Source of the DNA: Maritimibacter alkaliphilus HTCC2654
GTDB lineage: Bacteria > Pseudomonadota > Alphaproteobacteria > Rhodobacterales > Rhodobacteraceae
Reading direction: 5' to 3'
NCBI RefSeq assembly: GCF_000152805.1
Contig: NZ_CH902578.1
Location: 1,487,927 to 1,551,926, forward strand
Length of the DNA: 64,000 bases
The translations under genes and the position numbers were made by a program. A model generated the notes under the pieces. That model did no database searches. It saw only the letters and a list, made by a program, of their open reading frames with translations, and was not told the DNA's origin. Within the stretch, counting starts at the first letter, position 1, and every line of letters begins with the position of its first letter. Below are positions 8,506-19,054 of this stretch, piece after piece.

Positions 8506-9768
8506 GTGAACATTCTCATCTTGGGCGGCGGTGGCCGCGAACATGCGCTCGCCTGGGCCGTGATGCAGAACCCGAAATGCGACAAGCTGATCGTCGCGCC
8601 GGGCAACGCCGGGATCGCCGAGATCGCCGAATGCGCCAAGATCGACATCGAAGACGGCGAAAAGGTCGTCGACTTCTGCAATGTGAACGCGATCACCTTC
8701 GTTATCATCGGCCCCGAAGCGCCATTGGCCGCAGGCGTGGCCGACGCGCTCGAGGCGGCAGGCATCCTCGCCTTCGGCCCGTCGCAGGCCGCCGCGCGGC
8801 TGGAGGCCTCCAAGAGCTTCACGAAAGAGGTCTGCGATGCAGCCTCCGCCCCCACCGCCGCCTATGCCCGCTTCACCGAAGCCGATCCCGCCAAGGCCTA
8901 CATCCGCGAACAGGGCGCGCCCATCGTGGTCAAGGCCGACGGCCTCGCGGCAGGCAAAGGCGTGATCGTCGCGATGGACGAAGACACCGCGCTTGCCGCC
9001 ATCGACGACATGTTCGGCGGCGAATTCGGCGCGGCCGGGGCCGAGGTGGTGATCGAGGAATTCATGGAAGGCGAAGAAGCTTCGTTCTTCATCCTGTCGG
9101 ACGGCGAAACGCTGCTGCCCATCGGCACGGCGCAGGACCACAAGCGTGTTGGCGATGGCGACACCGGGCTGAACACCGGCGGCATGGGTGCCTATTCCCC
9201 CGCCCCGGTCCTGACAGATGAGATCGCGCAAAAGGCGATGGACGAAATCATCGCGCCCACCATGCGCGTCATGGCCGAGCGCGGGATGCCCTACAAAGGC
9301 GTGCTCTACGCGGGCCTGATGATCGAAAACGGCCAGCCCCGCCTCGTCGAATACAACGTCCGCTTCGGCGACCCGGAATGTCAGGTGCTGATGATGCGGC
9401 TGGGCGCACAGGCGCTGGACCTGATGATCGCCTGCGCCGAGGGGCGGCTGGCCGGGCGGTCGGTGAACTGGGCCGATGACCACGCCATGACCGTGGTGAT
9501 GGCCGCGAACGGCTATCCGGGGGCCTACGAGAAAGGCTCGGTCATCTCCGGCCTCGACCAGATCGAGGAGACGTCGAAACAGATGGTATTCCATGCCGGC
9601 ACCCGCGAAGTGGACGGCAAGATCACCGCGAACGGCGGCCGCGTCCTCAACGTCACGGCCCGCGGCGACAGCCTGCAAGAGGCCCGCGACACGGCCTATG
9701 CCATGATCGACCAGATCGACTGGCCCGAGGGGTTCAATCGCTCCGACATCGGCTGGCGCGCGCTCTGA
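8506..9768 (+). CDS. purD: Phosphoribosylamine-glycine ligase
   Basis: GAR synthetase joins phosphoribosylamine and glycine with ATP in step two of purine synthesis. The 420 residues show the N-terminal GGGGREHALAW loop, the ATP-grasp domain (VVKADGLAAGKGVIVA, VVIEEFMEGEEASFF) and the nucleotide/metal site in EYNVRFGDPECQ. Start is GTG at 8506 behind an AGAAGGACGG ribosome site. No other pur genes are adjacent, which is usual in this group. The following membrane-protein gene overlaps the stop by one base (TGATG), implying translational coupling. Confidence 0.96.
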   Translation: MNILILGGGGREHALAWAVMQNPKCDKLIVAPGNAGIAEIAECAKIDIEDGEKVVDFCNVNAITFVIIGPEAPLAAGVADALEAAGILAFGPSQAAARLEASKSFTKEVCDAASAPTAAYARFTEADPAKAYIREQGAPIVVKADGLAAGKGVIVAMDEDTALAAIDDMFGGEFGAAGAEVVIEEFMEGEEASFFILSDGETLLPIGTAQDHKRVGDGDTGLNTGGMGAYSPAPVLTDEIAQKAMDEIIAPTMRVMAERGMPYKGVLYAGLMIENGQPRLVEYNVRFGDPECQVLMMRLGAQALDLMIACAEGRLAGRSVNWADDHAMTVVMAANGYPGAYEKGSVISGLDQIEETSKQMVFHAGTREVDGKITANGGRVLNVTARGDSLQEARDTAYAMIDQIDWPEGFNRSDIGWRAL

Positions 9769-10358
9769 TGACCGCGCAGAGCTTTACCTGGAAGCCCGCG
9801 CTGCTGGCGAAACAGGACACGCTCACGCTCGAAGGCACGACCGCCCGGCTCGACGGTGACTGGACGCTTGACCTGCGCGACGTCGAGGACGCCGCCCTCG
9901 TCAATCAGGTCCTGAAGGGCAACCGGATCGTCCGGCTCGACCTCTACACGGCCGACGGACGCCGCTCGCTGGGCTACAACGCCTCGGCCCGCGTCTACCG
10001 CGCCGATCCCGACGCACGCACCCACCTTGCCGCCTGCGCCGCGACCCTGCGCGCGCTCGATCAGGCCCGACCCGGACAACTCGTGGCCCTCGGCGTGATC
10101 CGCGGCGGGCGCTGGGGCATGTTCCTCATCGGGCTCGGCACGCTCCTCTTCGGCAGCATTCTGGGCATTTCCATGCTGGCCACCGGCGTCTCCGGCGAGC
10201 GTCTCGCCACGGCCGCGATCCCCACCATCGTGCTCTTGGCGATGGGCGCGATCCTGACCTACGGCAACTGGCCGTGGCGCAAACGCCCGCGGGTCAAGGC
10301 CGCAGCACTCGCCACGACGCTCGAAGAGATGCACGCCCACGACACGACCCGCCCCTGA
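9768..10358 (+). CDS. Hypothetical membrane protein coupled to purD
   Basis: A 196-residue protein of unknown function. The N-terminal 110 residues are soluble and beta-rich; two predicted membrane helices follow (about residues 115-140, FLIGLGTLLFGSILGISMLA, and 148-170), with a basic tail WPWRKRPRVK. Its ATG overlaps the purD stop, so it is translated from the purD message, but nothing in the sequence links it to purine synthesis. I do not recognise the family. Confidence 0.7.
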   Translation: MTAQSFTWKPALLAKQDTLTLEGTTARLDGDWTLDLRDVEDAALVNQVLKGNRIVRLDLYTADGRRSLGYNASARVYRADPDARTHLAACAATLRALDQARPGQLVALGVIRGGRWGMFLIGLGTLLFGSILGISMLATGVSGERLATAAIPTIVLLAMGAILTYGNWPWRKRPRVKAAALATTLEEMHAHDTTRP

Positions 10359-10359
10359 T

Positions 10360-10474
10360 CTTCTCTGGTCCGAAAATACCTCGGGGAGGTCTGGAGGGGC
10401 TGGCCCCTCCAGCTGTCGTGCGGAGGTCTGGAGGGATCGCCAGTGTCGCGCCATTGGTCCGAGAGACAATGGCG
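10360..10474 (-). repeat. Extragenic repeat, copy 2, with hairpins
   Basis: Starting two bases after the preceding stop codon is the inverse of the repeat core at 489 (CTTCTCTGGTCCGAAAATAC then CTCGGGGAGG). It is followed by a perfect 10-bp inverted repeat (10391-10400 with 10403-10412, 2-base loop), a second partial copy of GGAGGTCTGGAGG near 10421, and an 8-bp stem CGCCATTG/CAATGGCG (10449-10456 with 10467-10474). Nothing coding is convincing between 10359 and 10518. Confidence 0.6.
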
Positions 10475-10518
10475 ATGCCCCTCCAGCGGGTCGTCCCGGG
10501 CGTAAGCACGGGGCGAAA

Positions 10519-11235
10519 TCACTCACAGGCAAGATGTGGCGTGAAGCTTTCGGGCCCGCGATAGGGGCCGACCTCGGTCGACATCAGCCGCCCGTCCTGC
10601 CAGACCGTCTCGACCACCTGGGTCCAGTCGGCATTCGCGGTCAGGACCGCAGGCACCGCGCCGTCGCAGTCGCGCACACCGCCCTCGATCTCGGGCGTGC
10701 CGAGCAGATGGTTCGACAGCCCCTCGGCATTGGCATAGGGCGCGAGCGTCGCGGCCCCGCCCGCCATGCCGACGGTCACGATGCGCAAGGTGCGCGCCAG
10801 ATGCGGGCGGTCGACATAGGCGATATCGTCATGCCCGTCGCCGTTGAAATCGGCGATACCAGCGATGGCGAGCCAGCGATGGCGTTGGCCGATCGGATTG
10901 GTGTTTCCGATGGGCCGCGCCCAGTCTCCGTCGAAATCGAAAACCTGCACCATCGCGCCCACGCGAAAGCCCGACAGCACCGCGACCACCTCGGGCGTGC
11001 CGTCCGCGTCGAAGTCATGCAGGCGCGGCGCGGTGTCTTCGAACACGGCACCGTCGAACCGGATCACGTTGTGGGTGCCGTCGTCATAGTCGATCCTCAG
11101 CCCGGCATATTCGCCGTTCTTCACCGCGCCATGGCCATAGGCATCGGTCGGTTCGACATAGCGCGCCCCCGCGATCTCCTTGGCGATGGCCGGACCGGAC
11201 ACCGAAAGCGCGAGCGTGATCCAGATGGCTTTCAT
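10519..11235 (-). CDS. Exported FG-GAP/VCBS repeat protein
   Basis: A 238-residue protein with a clear signal peptide (MKAIWITLALSVSGPAIA). It contains two or three FG-GAP-like calcium-binding loops: HDFDADGTPEVVAVL and IADFNGDGHDDIAYVD, each D-x-(D/N)-x-D-x-x-(D/E). That is far fewer than a seven-bladed integrin-type propeller, so it is either a compact variant or uses more degenerate blades. Probably periplasmic; partner and role unknown. Convergent with the purD-linked gene, with the repeat between them. Confidence 0.75.
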   Translation of the reverse strand: MKAIWITLALSVSGPAIAKEIAGARYVEPTDAYGHGAVKNGEYAGLRIDYDDGTHNVIRFDGAVFEDTAPRLHDFDADGTPEVVAVLSGFRVGAMVQVFDFDGDWARPIGNTNPIGQRHRWLAIAGIADFNGDGHDDIAYVDRPHLARTLRIVTVGMAGGAATLAPYANAEGLSNHLLGTPEIEGGVRDCDGAVPAVLTANADWTQVVETVWQDGRLMSTEVGPYRGPESFTPHLACE

Positions 11236-11395
11236 GACGACCTCCCGATGATCTCTGTCTTCAGTGCCAAGGCGCCTGTCGAAACGCCAGCGTCGCGTGG
11301 CCCCTCAACGCAAACGTGACCGCCGGTCCGGGCGGCCCGAGACCCTCGGGGCCGAGAGACCGAGCGCGCGCGTCAGCGCGCTCCGCTTCGCAGGA

Positions 11396-11794
<399 letters not shown>

Positions 11795-11799
11795 TCACC

Positions 11800-11828
11800 T
11801 TGCACCGCGATCGGCTTTGTTCTTATTT
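11800..11828 (+). promoter_or_regulatory. Putative promoter overlapped by the LexA box
   Basis: TTGCAC (11800-11805) and TTATTT (11823-11828) are 17 bases apart. The -10-like element lies inside the LexA site, as expected for a repressed SOS promoter. A start a few bases downstream would put the ATG at 11836 at or near the very 5' end, so the message may be leaderless. Prediction only. Confidence 0.4.
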
Positions 11829-11833
11829 TGTTC
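11819..11833 (+). promoter_or_regulatory. LexA (SOS) box
   Basis: GTTCTTATTTTGTTC is a perfect GTTC-N7-GTTC, the direct-repeat LexA operator of alphaproteobacteria. It ends two bases before the ATG of the OB-fold gene. Binding would block the promoter described above. Confidence 0.75.
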
Positions 11834-11835
11834 AC

Positions 11836-12261
11836 ATGACCGCCGCCCCGCTCCTGTCCCGCTTCGGCCCCCGCGACTGGCCGCGCCCGCCCCATGCGGT
11901 GCCCCACCGGATGCTCGACCGTCCGCATGAAGGGGCGCGGGTCACGGTCGCGGGGCTGGTCCTCGTGCGCCAGCGCCCCGGCACGGCGAACGGCGTGGTG
12001 TTCATCACGCTCGAGGACGAGACGGGGATTGCCAACATCGTCGTCTGGCGTGCCGTCTACGAACGCTTCCGCCGCGCCGTGGTCGCCGGGCGCTGCCTGC
12101 GTGTCACCGGCAAGATCCAGCGGCAAAGCGGCGTGGGTCACGTGGTCGCGGACACGGTCGAGGATATTTCGTGGATGCTCGACAGCCTCGCCCTGCCGCC
12201 CGCCTCCACCCCGGTCCGCACCGAGGCATGGGAGGTCGGGGGGAAGGTTCAGCGGGGCTAG
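11836..12261 (+). CDS. Orphan OB-fold protein resembling the C-terminus of DnaE2/ImuC
   Basis: The 141-residue product closely resembles the OB-fold near the C-terminus of the error-prone polymerase DnaE2: GARVTVAGLVLVRQRPGTAN, GVVFITLEDETGIANIVVW, YERFRRAVVAGR and VTGKIQRQSGVGHVVADTVE. In DnaE2 the OB-fold follows about 900 residues of polymerase; here no polymerase sequence precedes it and the gene has its own LexA box directly upstream. It may be a free-standing SOS-induced single-strand-binding accessory or the remnant of an imuABC cassette after internal deletion. The ATG at 11836 was chosen; a TTG at 11800 is in frame. Family assignment is firm, role is inference. Confidence 0.75.
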   Translation: MTAAPLLSRFGPRDWPRPPHAVPHRMLDRPHEGARVTVAGLVLVRQRPGTANGVVFITLEDETGIANIVVWRAVYERFRRAVVAGRCLRVTGKIQRQSGVGHVVADTVEDISWMLDSLALPPASTPVRTEAWEVGGKVQRG

Positions 12262-12323
12262 CCCGATTCCACAAATCGCGCTATTGTCCGGCCAAACAAC
12301 CCGCAAACGGGACCACGAGCAGT

Positions 12324-12872
12324 ATGAATCGCGTAACAGTCCGCACCACCGGGGCCATGTTGGCCCTGTCCATCACGCTGGCCGCCTGCGCCAAGACCGG
12401 GCCGCGCCAAGAGGTGACGCGCGCCGATTTCGGCGACGAGCAGATCATCACCGACTTCACCATGGGCCCGCCCGGCGCGCGCCCAGGCGCCTGCTACGGC
12501 AAGGACGTGACCCCCGCCACGGTCGAGCAGGTCACCGAACACCGGCTGGTGGAAGAGGCCAAGATCGCCGAAAACGGCAACATCATCACGCCCGCCAAAT
12601 ACGAAACCGTCACCGAGGCGCGGATCGTCGAAGGGCGTGAACAGATCTATTTCGAAACCCCCTGCCCGCCCCGCTGGACGCCCGAATTCATCGCCTCGAT
12701 CCAGCGTGCCCTGACCGCACGCGGGCTTTATGCCGACTATCCGCACGGGGAACTCGACGAGGCGACGCGTCAGGCGATCCGCACCTTCCAGATTTCCGAG
12801 GGGCTGAATTCCGCGATCCTGTCGACGGAAAGCGCGCGCAAGCTGGGGCTGGTCGAAATCGACCTGTCGTGA
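12324..12872 (+). CDS. Lipoprotein with C-terminal peptidoglycan-binding domain
   Basis: A 182-residue secreted protein. The signal peptide ends in a lipobox (SITLAACAK; Cys22), so it is probably lipid-anchored. The C-terminal about 60 residues (FIASIQRALTARGLYADYPH, ATRQAIRTFQISEGL) form a PG_binding_1-type helical domain. The middle part (residues 35-115) is not recognised and contains two Cys that could pair. Likely a periplasmic envelope protein touching peptidoglycan. Start chosen at the ATG before the signal peptide. Confidence 0.78.
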   Translation: MNRVTVRTTGAMLALSITLAACAKTGPRQEVTRADFGDEQIITDFTMGPPGARPGACYGKDVTPATVEQVTEHRLVEEAKIAENGNIITPAKYETVTEARIVEGREQIYFETPCPPRWTPEFIASIQRALTARGLYADYPHGELDEATRQAIRTFQISEGLNSAILSTESARKLGLVEIDLS

Positions 12873-12876
12873 CCCG

Positions 12877-13257
12877 TCAGAACGTCAGGGCGAGAAAGCC
12901 CTGAGCCATCTCCACGAACGGTGCCAGCACGCCCGACAGATACACGGTCGCCGCATCCGGCCGCAAAAGCCACGCGCCCGCCTGTTCCACAAGCCCGCCG
13001 GCTTCGAGTTTGGCGTGCTGGTCAATGTAGGTGACCGGGCCGAGGTAGGCCAGCAGGAACGCCTTGAACAGCAGGAACACGATGAGGACGAGGAACAATC
13101 CCCGCCACGGAAAGCCGCGCCGCGCCCGGACCTTTTTGACGGGCACGAGAACGCCGTTCCGCTCCACGAGCGTGACGTAGCCGCTGTTCAGGTTGCGGTG
13201 ACCCTTTTCGATGCGCTGGACGCGATCGGAGAAATGTTTTTGCTGCATGTCCGCCAT
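12877..13257 (-). CDS. Hypothetical single-pass membrane protein
   Basis: A 126-residue protein with a basic cytoplasmic N-terminus (about 48 residues, ending VRARRGFPWRG), one strong membrane helix (LFLVLIVFLLFKAFLLAYLG, residues about 54-73) and a short outer domain. No family recognised. It is convergent with the lipoprotein gene, their stops only four bases apart. Confidence 0.65.
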   Translation of the reverse strand: MADMQQKHFSDRVQRIEKGHRNLNSGYVTLVERNGVLVPVKKVRARRGFPWRGLFLVLIVFLLFKAFLLAYLGPVTYIDQHAKLEAGGLVEQAGAWLLRPDAATVYLSGVLAPFVEMAQGFLALTF

Positions 13258-13339
13258 GGCGGTCTGCCTTCGCGCTGAATGTTACAGCCTTGGATCATAC
13301 GTTTAATTCAGGCTGCAATATGACAGCAACGGTCCGATT

Positions 13340-14212
13340 TTACGCGGATCGCAAAAGCGTGAGCGTGGTCCAGTCGCCATGCTCGTCGCGCCGGTCGACG
13401 CTGAATCCCGCCGCGTCATAGGCCGCGATGACCTCGTCCGCCTGCGGGTTCAGGATGCCCGACAGGATCGCCCGCCCGCCCGGTGCGACGGACTCGCTCA
13501 TGTCCTGGGCCAAGCTGATGAGCGGCCCTTTGAGGATGTTTGCGAAGACGAGATCGAAGGGGCTGGCCGATTTCAGGTCCGGGTGATCGAACCCGGCCGC
13601 CTCGACCACATGGACCCGGTCCTCGACCCCGTTCGCATGGACATTGGCCCGCGCCACGTCGCAGGCGACCTCGTCGATATCCGAGGCGATGACCGGGTTC
13701 GGCCAGATCTTCGCCGCCGCCATGGCGAGCACGGCGGTGCCCGCCCCGATGTCCGCCACGTTGCGCGCGACGACACCTTGGTTCGCAATCCGGTCCAGAG
13801 CCAGCAGACAGCCCAGCGTCGTGCCGTGATGCCCCGTGCCGAAGGCCATCGACGCTTCGATCTTCAGCCCGACCTTGCCTTGCGGCAGGCGGTCGGCATC
13901 ATGCGCGCCGTAGACGAAGAAGCGCCCCGCTTCGACCGGCTGCAACTCCCGCTTCACATGGGCCACCCAGTCGACTTCGGGCAGTTCCGACACCACGAAA
14001 TCCCGCGCGCCATGCATCGCGGACAGAAGCGCGAGCCCGGCCCGGTCCGGTTCCTCGGTGAAATAGCCGCCGACCTCCCACAACCCGCTGTCGTCTTCGA
14101 GTTCGAAGACACCGACCCCGGTCGGCTCGGGGGTCAGAGCTTCCATCGCCTCGCCCAGCGCGTCGGCATTCGTCTTGCCTTCCAGCGTGGTCAGCGCGGT
14201 CCATGTGGGCAT
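13340..14212 (-). CDS. prmA: Ribosomal protein L11 methyltransferase
   Basis: PrmA methylates lysines and the N-terminus of ribosomal protein L11 using S-adenosylmethionine. The 290-residue protein has the N-terminal substrate-recognition domain and the Rossmann methyltransferase domain, with IEASMAFGTGHHGTT, the SAM loop VADIGAGTAVLAMAA and the catalytic-loop motif FANILKGPL. The ATG at 14212 is preferred over a GTG nine bases upstream because AAAGGAG lies eight bases from the ATG but directly abuts the GTG. Monocistronic by appearance. Confidence 0.93.
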   Translation of the reverse strand: MPTWTALTTLEGKTNADALGEAMEALTPEPTGVGVFELEDDSGLWEVGGYFTEEPDRAGLALLSAMHGARDFVVSELPEVDWVAHVKRELQPVEAGRFFVYGAHDADRLPQGKVGLKIEASMAFGTGHHGTTLGCLLALDRIANQGVVARNVADIGAGTAVLAMAAAKIWPNPVIASDIDEVACDVARANVHANGVEDRVHVVEAAGFDHPDLKSASPFDLVFANILKGPLISLAQDMSESVAPGGRAILSGILNPQADEVIAAYDAAGFSVDRRDEHGDWTTLTLLRSA

Positions 14213-14279
14213 GTCGGTCACTCCTTTGGGTCGCCTTGGCCCTATCGGGCGGCGTCATGGCGGTCAAGCGACGGGGTGT

Positions 14280-15023
14280 TCAGTTGTTCTCGATCTCGTC
14301 CACGATCTCTTCGACCGCATCGACGAAGGTCATGTCGTGATCGAAGGCCCCGTTTTCCAGAAACAGCAGCACCTGCGCGATGACCGTGGGGTTCGACATG
14401 ATGAACGTATGCGTGACCGGCAGCACGATGTGATCCGCCATGCCCGTGATCCGCGTGCTGTCCACCGTGACCTTTCCGTCGTCCTCGCCCGCAAGCATCG
14501 ACGACAGGATCGGGTTCAGCGAACGGTTGCCTGCGATGACGCCAAGTTCGAACTGAGGCAGACCCAGCCGGTTCGGTGTCGCGTCCGGCCCGGTGCCGAG
14601 TTGCAGACCGGCCGGCCCCATGAGCCAGCCGTAGGGTTCGAAATCCGCGAAACGGTCCACGATCTCGGACCCCTGATTGGGCGGGGCCAACATGACCACG
14701 CGGCCCATGTCGTTCGGGCGATTGTCCTCGAGCCAGGCCCGGACGAGGATACCGCCCAAGCTGTGCGTCACGAAATGCACCTTCTGGTCGCCGCAGGCCG
14801 CGACGGAGGGCGGCACGGCCTCCTCGACCAGCTGCGCGATCGGCGCTTCGGTCGACGGATAATCCTGGTTCACCACCTGATACCCGGCTTCGGTCAGCGC
14901 CTCTTCCATGACCAGCATTGAGTTTGGCGTGCGGGCAAGACCATGCAGAAGCACGACGCAGTCCGCCCGCGCCGGCAAGGCCAGCGCGGACAGGATCAAG
15001 GCAAGGGTGGCCAGGCGCGTCAT
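14280..15023 (-). CDS. Exported alpha/beta hydrolase, lipase-like
   Basis: A 247-residue protein with an N-terminal signal peptide ([17 protein letters not shown]). The oxyanion region is [10 protein letters not shown] and the nucleophile elbow [11 protein letters not shown] holds the catalytic Ser; [12 protein letters not shown] resembles triacylglycerol-lipase-like hydrolases. Predicted periplasmic or secreted esterase or lipase; substrate unknown. Its ATG overlaps the stop of the upstream bactofilin-like gene by one base, so the two are translationally coupled. Confidence 0.82.
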   Translation of the reverse strand: MTRLATLALILSALALPARADCVVLLHGLARTPNSMLVMEEALTEAGYQVVNQDYPSTEAPIAQLVEEAVPPSVAACGDQKVHFVTHSLGGILVRAWLEDNRPNDMGRVVMLAPPNQGSEIVDRFADFEPYGWLMGPAGLQLGTGPDATPNRLGLPQFELGVIAGNRSLNPILSSMLAGEDDGKVTVDSTRITGMADHIVLPVTHTFIMSNPTVIAQVLLFLENGAFDHDMTFVDAVEEIVDEIENN

Positions 15024-16150
15024 CAGGCCTCCGCGTAGAAACGCGGGCCGAACAGCCGGATCATCAGGCCCCCGACGCCGATCAGCAGCACCGCAAAGAC
15101 CGCGAGCCAGCCGATGAACGGGATCAGCACGACAAGAGCGAGGATCGCGGCACCGACGAAGGCGGCGATTGCCCGGTCGAGCGTGCTGTCCGGCAGGCCC
15201 TGCCCCACGGCGTCCACGGCCCAGACCCCCAGCAGATACGCACCGATCACGTAGCCGATGAAGCCCAGCGCGACCGCCAGAGCGATGGCGAGCGGCGCGA
15301 TGAAGATGCCGATCCCGGTCATGGCGAGCACCACGGTCGAGCCGATGGCCGCCGACAGCCCCAGCGCACCGATCCAAAGGCTCCTGAGCGGCGAGGCGAG
15401 CGCACCTTCGCGCAGCGTCATGGTGAAGTTCGGCGCGAGGGCGGCGACAAGAGTGGCCACCAGCGTCGTCAGGATCACACCACCGAAGAGGCCCGAAAGT
15501 TTGGCCCAAAAGCCGGGCCGGGCCTGTTCGGTCGCTTCCTCGATGTCGTCTTCCCAGCCTTCCATCGACCGGAACTCGACACGCTCGGCGGGGGCCACGC
15601 TTTCGGGCACGTTCACATCGTCCGCATCCTCGGCATAATACAGGATCGTGCCACCGACCGTGGCGGCATCGCCCCAGTCCACATTGGCCCCGGCAATCGA
15701 CAGGTCGCCCGCGATCTCGCCATCCACGACGATGGATTCGCCGCCAAGAATGGCGCTGCCCGCGATGGTGCCGCCCACGGTGACGTCACCGCCCATGGCG
15801 CGCACGTTTCCCGCGATCTCGTCGTCCAGCGTGACCGAGTTGCCCATGGCGGTGACATTGCCCGCCACCGGCCCGTCGACCTCAACGTCCATACCGGCGG
15901 CATAGACGTTGCCGCCCACCGCACCGTCGAGCGCGACCACGCGGCCCGCGGCGTGAACCGTGCCGGTCACTTCGCCGTCGACCTCGACCCGGTTGCCCGC
16001 TGCGAAAAGGTCGCCGTCCACCGTGCCGCCCACGTCCACGGTGCGTCCGGCCTGATAAGCGTCGCCGCCCAGCGTGAAACTGCCGCCGTCCTGCGCGACC
16101 GCGGGCGTCGCCAAAGCGATGGCCGCCAGAAGAATGAATTGTCTGAGCAT
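15023..16150 (-). CDS. Bactofilin-like polymer-forming protein with membrane domain
   Basis: A 375-residue protein starting with a signal peptide ([20 protein letters not shown]). Residues about 25-190 are a regular run of V-x-G-x-(V/I)-x-G-(D/N)-(V/L) turns (for example [16 protein letters not shown]) typical of the bactofilin/polymer-forming beta-helix. After a linker, the C-terminal half has four or five hydrophobic helices (about residues 230-365). Exported beta-helix plus membrane domain differs from classic cytoplasmic bactofilins and suggests a periplasmic scaffold anchored in the membrane. It is coupled to the downstream lipase-like gene. Function inferred only from architecture. Confidence 0.75.
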   Translation of the reverse strand: MLRQFILLAAIALATPAVAQDGGSFTLGGDAYQAGRTVDVGGTVDGDLFAAGNRVEVDGEVTGTVHAAGRVVALDGAVGGNVYAAGMDVEVDGPVAGNVTAMGNSVTLDDEIAGNVRAMGGDVTVGGTIAGSAILGGESIVVDGEIAGDLSIAGANVDWGDAATVGGTILYYAEDADDVNVPESVAPAERVEFRSMEGWEDDIEEATEQARPGFWAKLSGLFGGVILTTLVATLVAALAPNFTMTLREGALASPLRSLWIGALGLSAAIGSTVVLAMTGIGIFIAPLAIALAVALGFIGYVIGAYLLGVWAVDAVGQGLPDSTLDRAIAAFVGAAILALVVLIPFIGWLAVFAVLLIGVGGLMIRLFGPRFYAEA

Positions 16151-16240
16151 GGTCTGTCCCCCGTGCTGAATGTTACACGCCTTCACATAGGCATTGCCGA
16201 TGACGGTTTTAAGACGTCCGCGAAAATGACGCAGCGCAAC

Positions 16241-16271
16241 GAAAAAGGGCCGAGCGAGTGCCCGGCCCTTT
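16241..16271 (-). terminator. Rho-independent terminator downstream of groEL
   Basis: A 9-bp stem (AAAGGGCCG with CGGCCCTTT) and a T-run on the minus strand, about 90 bases after the groEL stop. Confidence 0.7.
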
Positions 16272-16334
16272 CCGAAATCCGTCTGGACGCTTCCGGTGCA
16301 CGGCGCCCAGCGCCGCACACCTCTCGCGAGCCGC

Positions 16335-16354
16335 TTTTCCGCTTGAGCGGAAAA
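16335..16354 (-). terminator. Hairpin directly after groEL
   Basis: TTTTCCGC and GCGGAAAA form a perfect 8-bp stem with a 4-base loop, five bases past the groEL stop. The A/T flanks make it a possible first terminator or an mRNA 3' stabiliser ahead of the stronger one at 16241-16271. Confidence 0.55.
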
Positions 16355-16359
16355 ACGTC

Positions 16360-18003
<1,644 letters not shown>

Positions 18004-18030
18004 CTATCCTTGAATATCCGGGTCCGACGA

Positions 18031-18318
18031 TCAGGCGATGATGCCCATGATGTCGGATTCTTTCATGATCAGCATTTCCTTGCCGTCGAGCGTGATCTCG
18101 GTGCCCGACCATTTGCCGAACAGGATCTTGTCGCCTTCTTTGACGTCCATCGAAATGCGGTCGCCATCTTCGTCCTTGGCGCCGGCGCCAACGGCCACGA
18201 CCACGCCTTCAGCGGGCTTTTCTTTTGCGCTGTCGGGGATGATCAGGCCGCCAGCGGTCTTTTCTTCGCTTTCGACGCGCTCGACGAGCACGCGGTCATG
18301 CAGGGGAGTAAATGCCAT
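18031..18318 (-). CDS. groES: Co-chaperonin GroES (Hsp10)
   Basis: The 95-residue co-chaperonin caps GroEL. It shows the canonical [20 protein letters not shown] start, the mobile loop ([18 protein letters not shown]) and the roof loop region, ending [11 protein letters not shown]. First gene of the groESL operon; the CIRCE operator lies 33 bases upstream of its ATG. Confidence 0.98.
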   Translation of the reverse strand: MAFTPLHDRVLVERVESEEKTAGGLIIPDSAKEKPAEGVVVAVGAGAKDEDGDRISMDVKEGDKILFGKWSGTEITLDGKEMLIMKESDIMGIIA

Positions 18319-18350
18319 TTCAGAGGCTCCTCAACTCTCGTTGTCCGGTA

Positions 18351-18377
18351 TTGGCACTCACCGGGGGTGAGTGCTAA
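18351..18377 (-). promoter_or_regulatory. CIRCE operator (HrcA site) of groESL
   Basis: TTGGCACTC-N9-GAGTGCTAA matches the CIRCE consensus TTAGCACTC-N9-GAGTGCTAA with a single mismatch. It sits between the predicted -10 and the groES start, the usual position for HrcA repression of heat-shock chaperonins. Confidence 0.95.
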
Positions 18378-18384
18378 CGGCGCA

Positions 18385-18413
18385 TAGCTAGGGGTGTGAA
18401 ACGGACCTGTCAA
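18385..18413 (-). promoter_or_regulatory. Promoter of groESL
   Basis: On the minus strand TTGACA (18408-18413) and TAGCTA (18385-18390) are spaced by 17 bases. The CIRCE dyad lies immediately downstream, so HrcA would block the initiating polymerase. A consensus -35 fits strong vegetative expression. Confidence 0.75.
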
Positions 18414-18529
18414 CGTGTCGTGTGCGAAAAATTTTCGCTGCACCTGCAAAGGGAAGGCCCCCGCGATTGACATGCGGCACGAGACCTATGGAAACTGGGC
18501 AGGACATTCAACCCGAACGGATTTGCCCC

Positions 18530-18982
18530 ATGAAGATTGTTCTTATTTTTGCCGGCCTCACGGCCCTCGCCCTGCCCGCTTTCGCCCAGAACGAAGAGGT
18601 TCACCCCTATACCAAGGCCAACATCAGCCCGGTCGGCTTTTCCTATGAGGACGCCGCCGAGGACGGATGCTGGACGTCGGCTGCCGAAGCGGCGGGGATC
18701 GCCAAGGCGGCGCTGGAAGGTCAGGGGATCGCTTTCACCGAAGGCGACGACGCCAAGACGACCCTGCACCTTTTCATCGACGCCGAACGCTCGGGCGGCG
18801 GCTGTTATGGCAACGCCCGTATGGACCTGCGCGGCATGATCGAATGGGACGGCCAGCCGATCATGGCGGTCCTGCGCGAGGCAGGCGCGAACTTCATCGG
18901 GCAGCAAAGCCTGAACGGCGTGGTGCCGATCCTGATCGACCACATCGTGAAATCCGATCTGGGCACCTTCCCGGACGAATGA
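18530..18982 (+). CDS. Hypothetical periplasmic protein
   Basis: A 150-residue protein with a clear signal peptide (MKIVLIFAGLTALALPAFAQ). The mature part is about 130 residues with two Cys (in DGCWTSA and GGCYGNA) that may form a disulfide. The pattern EGDDAKTTLHLFIDAERSGG suggests a small mixed alpha/beta domain. No family recognised. The ATG at 18530 was chosen because it opens the signal peptide. Confidence 0.65.
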   Translation: MKIVLIFAGLTALALPAFAQNEEVHPYTKANISPVGFSYEDAAEDGCWTSAAEAAGIAKAALEGQGIAFTEGDDAKTTLHLFIDAERSGGGCYGNARMDLRGMIEWDGQPIMAVLREAGANFIGQQSLNGVVPILIDHIVKSDLGTFPDE

Positions 18983-19054
18983 CCGGGTCGCGACCCCACG
19001 TCAGACTTGCCCGCATGATCCGATCCCGAAAGGTTGTGCCGAGGAGGACCGCCC

